This document shows positions 27,400 to 39,665 of a stretch of 64,000 nucleotides of DNA, piece by piece. Source of the stretch: Coriaria nepalensis. Its lineage: Eukaryota > Streptophyta > Magnoliopsida > Cucurbitales > Coriariaceae. The first letter of the stretch is position 1. Each line of letters starts with the position of its first letter. The DNA lies in NCBI GenBank assembly GCA_027186245.1, contig CP114500.1:2552001-2616000 (forward strand), written 5' to 3'. The notes under the pieces are model-generated. The model was not told the origin of the DNA, ran no database searches, and worked only from the letters and a program-made list of their open reading frames with translations. A program made the position numbers and the translations under genes.

Positions 27400-30300
27400 A
27401 CAAAAAGCTCCTTTGATGGGCTGGACCCTGTACATAAAGGCCCAGACGAAAACAGTATTACAAAAAGGGGGGGAAAAAAAAGAAAGAAAGAAAGATGTTG
27501 TATGTTTTTTCTGGTTGCTTTTGCGAATACAAGTCAGTCTAAAAAGGCTACCAAAAAAAAAAAAAAAAAAGGCCGAAGGTTGTAGTAGTGTTTTTAGTGC
27601 CGTAGAAGAAAATATTATGATGCATTGGATCAATAAAGCGGGAACAAATAGTACACAATGAGGAAGCCCTAAATTTTATGAAGTGGTTGACGTACGATTT
27701 TCTTTTCCTTCTCTCCGCTGCTGTAGAGGTAGAGTGCTTCCTTCTTCTGGGCCCAGCCCCCCCAACCTGCACACATTTTCATGATTCCAATGCAGCTCGG
27801 GGGTCTACTACCCTTAGTCAGAGGCAGTTCTTATTGGACCCACTAGCCGAAAATTGGGTCTATTGAGGTTCTTCTGTATGCTCGAGATGATGTACTTTAG
27901 GCTGACATAAGTTATTGTGGGCATAAAGAAATCAACCCTGACCCACTGTGTATCTTAATGGTGGAGATAAATTGTATTTATAAAAGATTAATTAATTTTA
28001 ATATGATATATAATAATATATTATAAAATTAATATATATAATTAAAATTAATCTATTTATTATATATAAGATTTACATAATAATATATCATGAGTTATAC
28101 TTGATTTAAGTTTAATCAAACTAATGCAATTAGTAAAATTGTAATTTTAATTGAGATATAACTTATGTAAAAGGACATAATAAGTAGATAGATCGTGTAA
28201 AAAAAAAATGTCCTCCACATATTTAATCTTGGATTGTTCGTCAATTTTTGTTTCCTAATCACTAAAAAAATAAATAAATAAATAAATACCATTTAAACCC
28301 TAATAGTAAAGGTTAATGGGGATGGCCTTGTCCTCTATTTTGGAAGAAAATTGAAGTCTCCCGTGGACCATGAGTGCCCGCAAAGATCATTGGTAGGAGC
28401 GTAAGTAGATCAGAAAGCTTGGACCATGTTATGTGGAGCACGACTAAGTAGCCCACACTTTCTTGAACCAAATGAATGAGATTGTAGTGTGTAGGTGTCG
28501 CAGGGACTTTTAAATAGCTCGATTAGTACTCTATATTAATTAATTAATTAATTAATTAAATTAATTACTTTAGTCTAGAGGCTTTTTTGGCGAATTAAGC
28601 CTCAAAAGTTAAAGCACCATAGGATAGCCGTCACATAGTACTATAGTAGCCCTAAAAATATATATTTTAGAGTGCTATTATAGCTTAAGTTAAGCCTAAT
28701 GAGCTTTAAGTGATATTAGATTTAATAATAATACCTTTTTTTTTCTTTTCTTACTTGGTTAATAATAATTACATACTTTACTTACCTAATTAGTTGTGTT
28801 TTGTGCCTCTAAAATTAAGGGGCAAAGAAACACATCATCAACATCTTTACTTTCTTCCTTTGAAGCTCCGAAGCATTCGAATTTTCCCAATTGGAACCCA
28901 AAGTCTAGTCAGATATACGAATATCAATTTTGAGAAATATTATTTAATAAGTATACTTAAATAAAGTCTTTTATTTTAGTGTTTAATATTTCTTCCTCTA
29001 AAATATAAATGAAATATAAATTCTTTACTTATAACTCACAAAATAAAAAAATAAATAAAATAAAAGGAAAAATAATTGCTAAATGCATCTCACAAAGTAC
29101 TGTGAGCATTAAGGTTATACCTTGCATGAGGTTGTGCAACATGTGGGATGCGGCACTTTGCGCACATGGTGATGTAAAAGCTAGTGTACAAAGGCCTTCA
29201 TGCTTCATCTTGGAATTGCAAAGGAGAAAAATTCTTTTGGTAAAATCAAATTTATCATCATGAAAAACAGATTTTGGCCTCTTCTCTTCTTAGATACTTC
29301 ATTCATAAAATGCCTACCAAGCAATATACTGTTCCTCCCTACATTACTTGCAAATGTCTTCTTCTCCATGATCAATTTCAACTTTCATCTTGGGTTCATG
29401 TTGTAAGAACTTTCATCTGATTGAATTATCATTTCAAATTATTTGAAACGACGTGATTTGAAAATAGATAAGTTAAATAAGTTTGGTTAAAAGTAATATT
29501 TATATCTTTTTTTAAAATTATTTTTTACAAAAATGAATTATTATTTTTATACAATAACTTTAAAAATACTATTTTTTCCCTCCTATATTTTATTATTCTT
29601 TTATTATAATTTCACAATATTAACTCTCGTTAAAAAGTAGAATCAATAAAATTTTACTTAATGTATTTCAATTTTTGGAATTTAAAAATAATAAATAGAT
29701 AATTATTAGGGAACAATTTCTAACTCAATTTTAATCTTCCAATAATATGTTATGTATCTTCATTTAGCGTATTAATTTGGCAATTATTTTTTATGTTCTG
29801 CCCTCTTTTTTACCCGTTTGGAATTTATTTTCAAATTTAAAAATGTAAAATTATGTTTTGAAATATAAATATGTATTTTTATTAATTTTAAGAAGAAGTA
29901 AAAAGAAAGTGATAAAAAAAGTAGGTATATAGTGGGAAGGAATCCTTAAGTGGGTGGTTCTTGTTTGCCTAGATGAATCGAGAAAAGTAAACCAAAGAGT
30001 TGCCAACTTACTTTCCTCGTTGATGCCTAGTCCAAGAGGGAAATAGAGCATTTTGGGAGCGAAACAACTATTTACATGAGAAAATTAGGTATCATATCAT
30101 ACCCAAGAATCATAGTTATGCACCAAACTTATATGAGATGAGATTATGGGAAATTTCATGTCTCAAGTCTCACCTCAACTTCCTCACATGACTGCATGCA
30201 CATAACGTAAGAGTCGATAAGACATATTTACTATAATTTGATGGAAGTTTCTCTAAGTCCTATATACACATTTAAGTTTTTTTTTTTTTTTTCTTTTTCC

Positions 30301-33300
30301 TTAATTCAAGGCTGTATTGAAAAAATAATAATAATAATAATGATGATTTGGACTTGTTTGTAAGTATGATAGTTGATCCTATATTTCATACATGAATGAT
30401 TACAAAGTGGCTTAGTTTCTTTTAGGGTAGGAGATATTGCCAACCAGTAACCCTTTTTAGAAGATAAAAACGCACATAAAAAGTCAATTCAGCTTATGGG
30501 TCTAAATATAATGATGGTAGATATATAAAGTTACGATTGATGGAGATATGTACTCATTGATGAGCCTAGTCGTTAAACCCATCAAAGAAGTTCTACGAAA
30601 GAGCTAGTCATTCTGGATATATTCTCGTTCTTTTGTTGTACCATTCTTCCACTTATTTATCAAATGTGAGAGATTTTGAACCCTTCCTAAATCTTTCAAC
30701 TTTGATTAAATTTGAGCATCTCATCATTGATTTGTTGATAAGTAAGTTGATTACAAATCATGCTCCGACTATCATTATATTTTTCTAATGTTGCTAATAC
30801 GTACCCACAAGAATAGTTTACACTCTAATCCTTAGAACCTAAAGAAACCAAAATGAATTTAAAAATAAAAAAAAAAAGTTAATCAACTAGAACTTTCTGT
30901 CTTAAATCTAAGAGAGAGATTGATTCTCATTCCGAAATCATTGAATGGCATGATTGAAATTTCTATATTTCATAAGTGATAGTGGTGAGGGAGAGGAGCC
31001 AATATTCCTCTTTATGTCATGTATATAAATATGAATGATGGATTGTATTAATAAAGAGAGATTCCCTTATGATATTATTAGTCTTTCGTTTTTTTCTAAA
31101 AAAAATAAATAATATATATAAGTCACGATCCTTCCCAAAAACCGTTAAACCTTGTGCTTGTATAACGGATTCTTTCAAATAATACCAAATAATATTGTTT
31201 GTACAATAATCCGGTTTCCCGAAAGTATGTTTTAGATTGTCATAACCTCCTTATAACAAAAACAAAAATTTAAGGAAGAGATGTCGGGTTACTTCCGGTA
31301 GTTTCCCTCTAATGATAAAGTCAGTTTTTCTTCTGAGAGAGGAAGAAATTAGCAAGATAATAGAGAAGTATATGGGATACAAATATTTAACGTTTGTGAA
31401 GTGATGATGGTTGGGGCTTTTATACTTGTGTCCAACTCTGGCTCTTACGAGACACATGTTATCTCCTTATTGATGCGTACCCTGCCTGATACTATGATCA
31501 GCTTATCGGAACGTGTATGAGTAGGAGGTCGGTTCATTAGGAAGGATGAGCAGGAGGTGAGATCGAAGGGCTTTTCCAAGGTATTAGAAAGTTGCCCTTT
31601 ATTGATTTTAGGAAATCCATCTGCGCACAACTTAAATTTTTTTTAGATTTTTAGGAATTAATTATTGGAAAAATGTAATAAAAATTGTGGGTGTCAAGAA
31701 TTTAAAGTAGATTTTATATTATAAAATAAAATAAGAGAAATATATATTGATTAAATCAATCTAATTTCTTCAAAAGTAAGTGAAATGATTAAAATTAACT
31801 TAGATTCTATTTTCTTTTCAACGTTGTTCATGTTAGGATTTTCTAGACATGTGATGGAACATGATTGGTTTACAAATTAAAAAAAATTTAAATCGATCGA
31901 AAAAAAATGGTTAAATAATCAATCATTTAGACCGATTAAGTTGACTGATTAAATGAAAAGATTGATCGGTTTAATGGAAATTTGGTCAAATACAAGGCAT
32001 TTTTGCCATGTAAAATTTGATCACCACTAGGAATTATAAAGGATTCATAAGAATTGATGATGTGGCTAGAAGATAATCATAGATTAGTCTTTTAAGGATC
32101 GATTAGAATTATTTGAGAATAAGATAATCTAACTCCCACACAAAAAGGGATTGGATTTTGTCTTTTATCCCATGAGCTTGAGCGAAATTGGTCATGAAAA
32201 AATATACAAATTCGACCAAGGCTATAGGGAAATTGGTCGAGTGGAAAAATGAAGCAAAAAGGAAACAAATTTTCCTTAAAACATGCTGAAAGAACCAAGT
32301 TAAACCTCATTTTCTGTCACTAGCATTAATTGGCCGAAAATGTAGGTATTTATATACAAAAATTTTGGAAGACCATGGAATTTAACCAACTTGGTGAGGG
32401 ATGAATAGTGGGATACACTTTCCCTAAAAAGAGATTTAAATTGACCATTTCAACCAAAAATTCGGCTAAGTAAGGAAGTGACTGAAATTTCAGCTTGATA
32501 GGGAGAAAATGTGGCTAAAATTTAGGCCGAAACAAGAGGAAAAAGTTAGCGATGTATCTAGACTTAAAATAGACCGAATTCAGTAAAAAAATATGATAAT
32601 TTAAGATTATTTTTCTCTCCAAATAAGGAGGAACGTGGCTCGCCAAAAAGGTGACCTTTTTGGCATGGAAAGCACGTAATTGGTCTTTTTTATTATTATT
32701 ACGAAAATGTCATTCTAAGTGCCTATAAATATAAGACTTGGTCTAGGTAAAACGACATCAACACTCGATCAACCGATACATTCATTCAAGTAGTCAAACA
32801 CTTCTCCTTTTTCAAGTCCGTCTGATTTTTATTTTATTTTATTTTTATTTCTCCTGGAAAACTTGTCTTTCCTTAGATCCGGTCTTATGATTAATATAAG
32901 AGTACCAGGTTCTCACCTCTTCAACATCCATGAACAATACATTAGTTTCTTCTTGTTTTCTTCAAAGTCTTTAAGTATTGTATTTACTATTCCTTCTATG
33001 AATATTAAATCTTAATTTCTTATCTCAACTTTAATTTAATTCTAGATTAATTTTAAGCATAGTTTTTGTATTTAATTTTTTGGTTTAATGTTCTAAGTCC
33101 TTCACTTTATTTTATTAAGTGTTCTTCATTTTAATCATCTTTTCAAACTTTATTTCCCTAGTTATTTTATTAGCATTTACTTTGTTAGTATTAGTTCAGT
33201 CCGCTCGTCCGTAGATACGTCAAAAAGAAAGTCCGATCTAAATTAGCTCTAATCACTTCGCCTACGTAGAAGTTAGATTTAATTACTTAGCATGTATTTT

Positions 33301-36300
33301 TTTTATTATTTTATTTTATAATATGAAATTACTTTAACTTTCTAACATGTCTATATCACTCATATTTTTAATCACCTTTTGTCAAAGATTAGATTTGCTG
33401 AAGCTCGATTATGATCCCGACATTTAAATGTCGTTAATTTTTCATATTTTTGGCGGTGAATATTCCCGACGTCAACGTACATATCCTATTGACAATGGAA
33501 TTTAACTAAATATTATCAAATTAATAAAAATGAACAATTATGGAATTAAAGTTTAAAAGACGGATGAATAAAGAACACTGGTTAAGGTAAAGGAATTGAA
33601 TTGTAAATCTAAATATAAGACAAGAAATTAAATTTATATAAACTCTACTCCTGCGATAAATTAAACAACTTGGAAGAAAAAATGAAAGAAAATGACATAT
33701 TTTTTGTAAACAACCGATCAAAACTTTTACTTAGATAAGAATAATAATATGATTTTTACTTCCGTCTGTCATTTTTTTTGTAATTGTAACAGGCAACTAT
33801 TGCAAATAATACCCTAATAAATTTGGTAAGTGCTATAGATAGGAAATGTTTTAAATAATTGATATCTTCTCTTTAAGTTAGTCATAAGTCTAATTTTATA
33901 AGTTTTGACTTTTTTATCCGTGTCTCAGTCTTCTTATTAAAGACCCATTTATAGCTTATAGGGATTATCTTTTTAATCAGATCCACCAAGAATTATACTT
34001 AGTTAACATACATAAAACTTTTATTTAATCAACCGGTTGACCAATATATTCGGTCATCTTTAATCAGCCGACTATACATTTTAATTTCTTTCTATCACAT
34101 TTCAATACATGTTGGTAAAATTTTTGCATCAACGCTCCTTATCATTCAAATTGCAGCCCACAAAAGAATCCATGTCCCTTTAAAACATTAAACTAAACCA
34201 ATAAATTAGTTAAGCCTCTAGAAGAATCTATCATTAGTTTATTTATACTCAAAACTAAGAGATATAATTGGTAATGATTGTTTAACTCATGTAGGATTCC
34301 ACCGTCAAGTGCAAGAGTTTAGGATTTGATGGAAGATTCCTTTAAAAAAAAAAAAAAAAAACTGCCCCATCCAATTAATAATATTTATTTTTTTAAAATT
34401 GAAGATAGATTAATAATAATAATAAATATTTATATATATATTATATCAATTATCATTATTAAAATTTTTCAACGAGATTATAATCGATCAATTTGAATAT
34501 TATAAATATATATCAGTTTCTTAACATAGTTATTCGTGGTCGATTAGTTATGGTAGATTATGATCGATCATAATCGATGATTATGGACAATCATGATTGA
34601 TGTTGATCATGACTTATCATACCTGATGATCTTTTATCATTCATTGTCTGTCCTTATCGGTCATTATTAATTATTATCGATTCATAATCAATAATAATTG
34701 TCGATTCATATTTGATCATATTTGATGATTGACGGTTCATATTCAATAATCATTGTTGATTCTTAATCGATAATTATTTTTTTATTCATATACGATGATC
34801 ATCGGTTCATATCCGATCATTGTCAATTCATATTCCTCGATCATGGTTGATCATAGCCGATTGCAAGGATTGTAGGAAGTTTTTTGTGAGTTCAAAGATC
34901 AAGATTTCAATAAAATTCCAACGGCAAAGTAGAGGTTTCATCTTAAACTGATTCTTAGGCCGAATTGTATAAATTTTCATAGTGGGGCAGTGAGTCTGCA
35001 TAGAGCTCAACCTCCAACCTCCAATGTTAAAATTTTGAAAACTAAATTCATGGAGTTAGTTTTTAAAATTTCCTATTTATCTATCTTTATCTTTTCTTAA
35101 TTTAATTTAAGAGTAATTATATCATTAAAAAATCAAAATAAAGATATTATTTAAAAGAGCATTAACCAGAAGATTATTCTCCTAATAATCTAAAAAATAA
35201 ATCAGAGTCGTAGATCAATAAATAAAATAAAATAAAATGATAGAATTAAAAAAGATTTATAGTTAAAGTTAAAATAAGATGAATTAATTAAAAGTTGAAA
35301 AAGAAAAAGAAAAAATAGAAACATTTGAGATAATTAAAAAAATAAATAAATAAATTAAGTCGAGTTTATAATTTTAAATTTTTACTAATAATATAATATT
35401 ATTCAAAATTTAAATTTATAAATATCATCCTATCATATATATTAACTTATTAAAATATTATCATAATATAAAAGATAATCAAAATGTTTAAAATAATTTA
35501 TTTTAATAATATATAAGTTAAAAAATTAATTATAAATTATAAATAGATAAATTTATAAAAATTAAATTACAAGTATAATAAAAATATAATTAACTCTTAA
35601 AAATATTTATTATTTATAAATTCAGTGATATTGGATGATTGAATAAATGTTACTAAATAATATTAATTATATTTTATTAAATAATTCAAAATATTTAATA
35701 AAAGATAAAAATCCGAAATAATTCTAAAAAGTCACTCATTGCTAGCCAACCACTCGAGCGAGCTACCCTATATCTCTAATAATTCATACATGAGCTAGAG
35801 TCGTTTCACTACTTTTACATCAATGTTTGGCTCTATCTACCCAGTAAGTTTTTTTGTTATTTTTTTCTCTTGAAGTCAAGTCAAGTATCCCCGATTGGGA
35901 TTGACTTACAGTAGTACGCGACATCCCTCTTTAGGCAATCAAGTAAGAGATTTAGGATCATTCTAACACTTTCTAGAATCCATTAGATGAGTTTTATATT
36001 GAAAAGGTACGAAGTTGGATTGATTTAGAAATTTTGGGCAATTTTTACTTTATACTTACTAATACGGTCAGGTTTTTTAGCTTCTCAGTCCAGACTCTTT
36101 TTTACCCGAAATTATTTTTAAATAATTTTTTTTTTAAATTTATAATATTTAGCCTAATTAAGACAATATAAAAAAACGAAAAAAAATAAAATAGCCTCTC
36201 CCTATTTTTCTCTTTCATTTTTTTTTATTTCTATTTTTATTTTTTTTATTATTAGTTAAATAATTAATTATTATTTTTGTTTCAAACAAATTTAAACTCC
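27400..36300. other. 8.9 kb gene-poor, AT-rich region
   Basis: No supportable gene. I see long AT-rich palindromic stretches (27970-28080), TTAA repeats (28527-28560), many A/T runs, a stretch at 31.1-33.5 kb with moderate base composition that may be old retroelement remnants, and a degenerate tandem array (34541-34865). All frames are short and lack family features. Confidence 0.55.
34541..34865. repeat. Degenerate tandem array rich in GATC/GATTCATA
   Basis: Imperfect units of about 20-30 bases recur with variants of GATTCATAATCAATAAT and GATCATAATCGATGATT. Many units carry GATC or ATCGAT, giving the tract short local palindromes. It looks like an old minisatellite. The unit length drifts, so I give the array as a whole. 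Confidence 0.6.
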
Positions 36301-36392
36301 TCCCTTTCCCTCTTTATAACATTTTCTTCCTCCTCCCCCCGTCTTCTTCTCCTATTCCTAACCCCCTTATTTTCTTTCTGGATTCCTTGTTG

Positions 36393-37493
36393 ATGGATCC
36401 TTCCTCCACCAACTCCGTCAATGGCTTCTTCTCCTTTCTCACTCAAGGCATCGATGATCTCGAGCGAGTCTATCTCTCTAACAATTTCATGTCAATCCAG
36501 TTCCTCCAAACAGTTCTCTCTCTCATCAGATCATTCCATTCTCAATTAATCCTCCTCGTTCAGAAGCTCCATTTACCTGTAGGTGAGAAATGGCTTGATG
36601 AATACATGGATGAAAGCTCCAGGCTCTGGGAAGCCTGCCACGTCTTAAAGTCTGGTTTATCCGCCATGGAAAACTACTGCTCTTCCGGACTTAATATTAC
36701 CTCCTCTCTTGATAATCACCGCCGTCTCACTCCTCAGCTCTCTCGCCAGGTTCATCGCAATCGATCGCTAACTGTTTTGTTCTTCATCTATTTTTTTATT
36801 TATTTTTTATTTCATCAACGAGTTCGTAATCCAGATTGTATGAAAGAATTTTTGCAGGTTATTCGAGCGATTTCAGGCTGTCGAAGAGAAGCTGTAGGAT
36901 TAGAGGAAGAGAACCGGGCGTTAATGGAAGCGAGAATCCAGCACCTCTGTTTGAAATTCGACGAGAAAGTCTCGATGGAGTCGAAGCTAAACGGTTTCAG
37001 CGGATTCAGAGGAGTTCTGTACGCAATGAGAAACGTGACCTCGCTGCTGCTAACGATCTTGCTCTACGGACTGGTATACTACTGGTCGGAGCCGAATTTC
37101 CTAAGAGGCGGTGGCGATTACAGCGACGGCTGTCTGTTTTTCGGATCGGCGTTCATGATCTCGACAGTGAGGTTGCAGAGGAGAGTGGCGGAGGAAATCG
37201 GCCGGCAGATTAACGGGAGGTCGGCGCAGGGAGTTTTGACGGATGAGTTCAGAAGATCGAAGATCGCGATGGAAGAGCTGAGGGAGGAGATCGAGGTGAG
37301 AAATGTTCATAACGGAGGAGGAGGGGTTGAGTGGGAAAGAGAGGAAGGGACGAGAGAGAGTGTTGAGAATTTGAGAGTGTGTTTTGGAGGGTTGAGATCT
37401 GGAGCAGAGAATATTGTTGGGCAGTTGGATGATTTATTTGATGAAATTGTTGAAGGGAGGAAGAAACTTTTGGACTTTTGCAGTCATAGGTGA
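36393..37493 (+). CDS. BYPASS1-like (ROH1/DUF793) protein
   Basis: Exons 36393-36749 and 36858-37493, 330 residues. Marks of the plant BPS1-like/ROH1 family: an N-terminal helical region ([18 protein letters not shown]), [20 protein letters not shown], then [20 protein letters not shown] leading into a hydrophobic segment ([14 protein letters not shown]), and a C-terminal coiled-coil-like region ending [20 protein letters not shown]1 proteins restrain a root-derived mobile signal that arrests shoot growth; other members bind exocyst subunits. The frame opens with TTG TTG before the ATG at 36393, so that ATG is the start. The 108-base intron is a multiple of three and has no in-frame stop, so retention would give a 366-residue form. 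Confidence 0.87.
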   Translation: MDPSSTNSVNGFFSFLTQGIDDLERVYLSNNFMSIQFLQTVLSLIRSFHSQLILLVQKLHLPVGEKWLDEYMDESSRLWEACHVLKSGLSAMENYCSSGLNITSSLDNHRRLTPQLSRQVHRNRSLTVLFFIYFFIYFLFHQRVRNPDCMKEFLQVIRAISGCRREAVGLEEENRALMEARIQHLCLKFDEKVSMESKLNGFSGFRGVLYAMRNVTSLLLTILLYGLVYYWSEPNFLRGGGDYSDGCLFFGSAFMISTVRLQRRVAEEIGRQINGRSAQGVLTDEFRRSKIAMEELREEIEVRNVHNGGGGVEWEREEGTRESVENLRVCFGGLRSGAENIVGQLDDLFDEIVEGRKKLLDFCSHR

Positions 37494-38179
37494 AAATGAG
37501 ATCAGAGAGAAGAAACGAAAATGGAAAATACTCAAATTCATGATCTCTAATTCAAAAAATCAGGAACAATGAAAAGAGAGGTTCTTAATTTTGGGAAATG
37601 TAGGTAGAATCTTAAGAGTAGCTAGCGCTATCAAGCAAGGTCAGGGGTTTTGATTTGATATTGAAAGGAATAAAGAAAGAGAGTACAAAAGAATCAAGAT
37701 TGGTGAATAAGGTTAGGATATAATAAATAATAGAAGCCTGTAGCTGGAAGGGGCCAATTTTCCCTAAATTTATTTTTCAATTAAATTATTTAAATTAAAT
37801 AATAAATTTTCCACGTATTTTTTTAATTATGATAAAATTATAACATAACATATGATTATAGGGGCTGCCTTTTTGAGTCAAACTCGTCTATCAACTTACT
37901 TCTAAAGGAATCCTTTCTGTCCCATTTTTTTTTTTGGGTGCGCTGTTACCTGTTGGGAAACGGTCTTGGGTGATTCTGTTAGTTTGAAAGTCAACGAAGT
38001 TGATTATGAAAGCTATTCACCGCATAATCCCTTTGTTCCTGACGTGTCCTCTCTCTCTCTATATATTATTTTCCAAATTTTATCTTTACTTATTTATTCA
38101 TTTATATCCAAGTTTGAATTAATTAATAAACTAGGGGCTTATTTGTATTTATAATTATTTAAAAAAATAATTTTTTAAA

Positions 38180-38600
38180 TGTCATTTTATTCTTCCAGAA
38201 AAAGAAAAAGAAAAAGAAAACAAAGAAACCCTAACTCACTCTTCAGCCATCCTTTTTTCCGTTGTCTATCAGCCCGTGCCTCCCCCCTTTCCGCCCTGTC
38301 TCAGCCCCCGCCTACCCTCTTAGCCTTCGGTCGCCGGAATCCCTCTCTCCCTCTCTCCCTCTCTCCCTCTCATTCTTCTTTTCTCCTCTCCTCCTCTCTC
38401 TTTCTCTTCTTCACTCCCTCTCTTCTCTGTACTACTTAATTCTGCCTCCTTCCCTTCCATGATTCCTTGCAAATTGAACTCTTTGACAGTCTTAGATTTT
38501 GTTCTTAATGATTTTCCCTCTTGCCTTCCCCTCTTGCTCCCCGAGAAAATTCGATCAGAATTGGATTGATTTCTAGACAAGTCTCGAGATTTTAGCAGTT
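38180..38600 (+). repeat. Pyrimidine-rich leader-like tract with CCCTCTCT repeats
   Basis: Strong CT strand bias, with (CCCTCTCT)n at 38340-38370 and GAAAAA repeats at 38199-38220. Plant 5' leaders often look like this on the sense strand, so a plus-strand transcript may start here. No recognised protein follows. Confidence 0.4.
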
Positions 38601-38604
38601 TTTA

Positions 38605-38880
38605 ATGATTTTAAGAGAAACCCACAAAACAAAGCAAGTGTTCTTCGACACGGATCAGAATTCTCGAACAAGTTTCAACATTTATTTTTTTGGTGATTTA
38701 AAAAAAAAAAAAACCCAGAAATTGGTTCTTCAAGCTTATAGGCAAATTGAATTGGTACAAATTCCCTCTGCAGATGGGAGATATCTATCTCCTTCAATGG
38801 CGGCTATAAAGATCTATCAAGCTTATTCTTCAATGCACATAGCCCAAACTATAGTCCTAAGCAGTCCAACTGCAATTTAA
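38605..38880 (+). other. Possible coding exon, family unknown
   Basis: A 91-codon frame ends DGRYLSPSMAAIKIYQAYSS and then HIAQTIVLSSPTAI. An acceptor-like pyrimidine tract ends CAG at 38773, so the frame could start there inside a spliced transcript; a second Met (MAAIKIYQ) lies within. It is downstream of a pyrimidine-rich leader-like tract. No family recognised. Confidence 0.25.
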
Positions 38881-38973
38881 ATATAAGCTGACAATTTCAT
38901 TAAGTACTACATCACCTGTATGTATGTTGTGATGCTAAGGTTAAACTGAAAGGAAAATATTGAGGGCTAAGGT

Positions 38974-39228
38974 TACTTCTCTAGTTTTCCAGATACTGTT
39001 CGAATCAATCGCGAAATCTCTTCTCTATCTAGGTCTGAAATATCCACGCTTTCTTATGATTCTGAAGTCAAATATGAAAATCTTGAAAATAATATCCCTG
39101 GTCTAGGCTGGTGCTTGGCGTGGAAGCTAGTTCTGGTTCACGTTCCTCTGGTTCAAGAGAATTTCGGTTTGCGTAGGAAATCCGTCAGGCCAAAACCTGC
39201 TACTCGTCGCCTTTCTAAGTTCGAATAA
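38974..39228 (+). other. Stop-free frame of 85 codons, probable unknown exon
   Basis: A plus-strand frame with no ATG start reads PDTVRINREISSLSRSEIST, then NIPGLGWCLAWKLVLVHVPL, and ends with a basic tail RKSVRPKPATRRLSKFE before TAA. It follows a TTCTCTAG acceptor-like site at about 38987. The mix of charged, hydrophobic and basic parts looks like protein, but I know no family. On the other strand a short frame over the same DNA ends ISRLIRTVSGKLEK before a stop, so orientation is not settled. It lies beyond the 3' end of the GrpE coding region. Confidence 0.3.
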
Positions 39229-39665
39229 CAGCATGAATGACCAGAATCCAGATTCTAAATCGTAATTTAGTACTATTATTGATATTTTCTTCCTTTTAAT
39301 AACTGCGGTATACTCTTAAATTGATGGATATTGATCAGTGGGGATTATTATGAATGCAGAACAGATCGAAGTGAAACTATTGTAGCAGTAAATTTGTAGA
39401 TCTTGTGTCTCTTTGGAATTTGATACGAAAAGAAATCGACATTTCCAAGTTTATGGGTTGATGAAGATAGTACATGAAAAAATATAAATGTGTACTCATT
39501 TTTTAAGTGGTATGTTGATGTAAGTTATTGCTTCTAGAAAATGAAAACTCACCTTTTTTTTTTCTTTTTAAAAGTAAAAGAGAGTTTTTGTTTATGTTGT
39601 TCTTATAAATCAAGCTGGAATTCAGTGGAAAATCATACAAGGTTACAACCAGAGCAAAACGTCAG

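Noticed and set aside
27334..27866. Several frames after the rhomboid stop codon
   Set aside because: They overlap in opposite strands, include poly-A/poly-T coding and have no family features; this is 3' flank.
31100..33500. LTR retrotransposon between 31.1 and 33.5 kb
   Set aside because: Base composition and a GGCGGTGA word near a CA end hint at an old LTR, but I found no paired LTR, coding part or target duplication.
36836..37310. Overlapping frames in exon 2 of the BYPASS1-like gene
   Set aside because: They are frame shadows; the exon's main frame carries the family motifs and joins exon 1 in phase.
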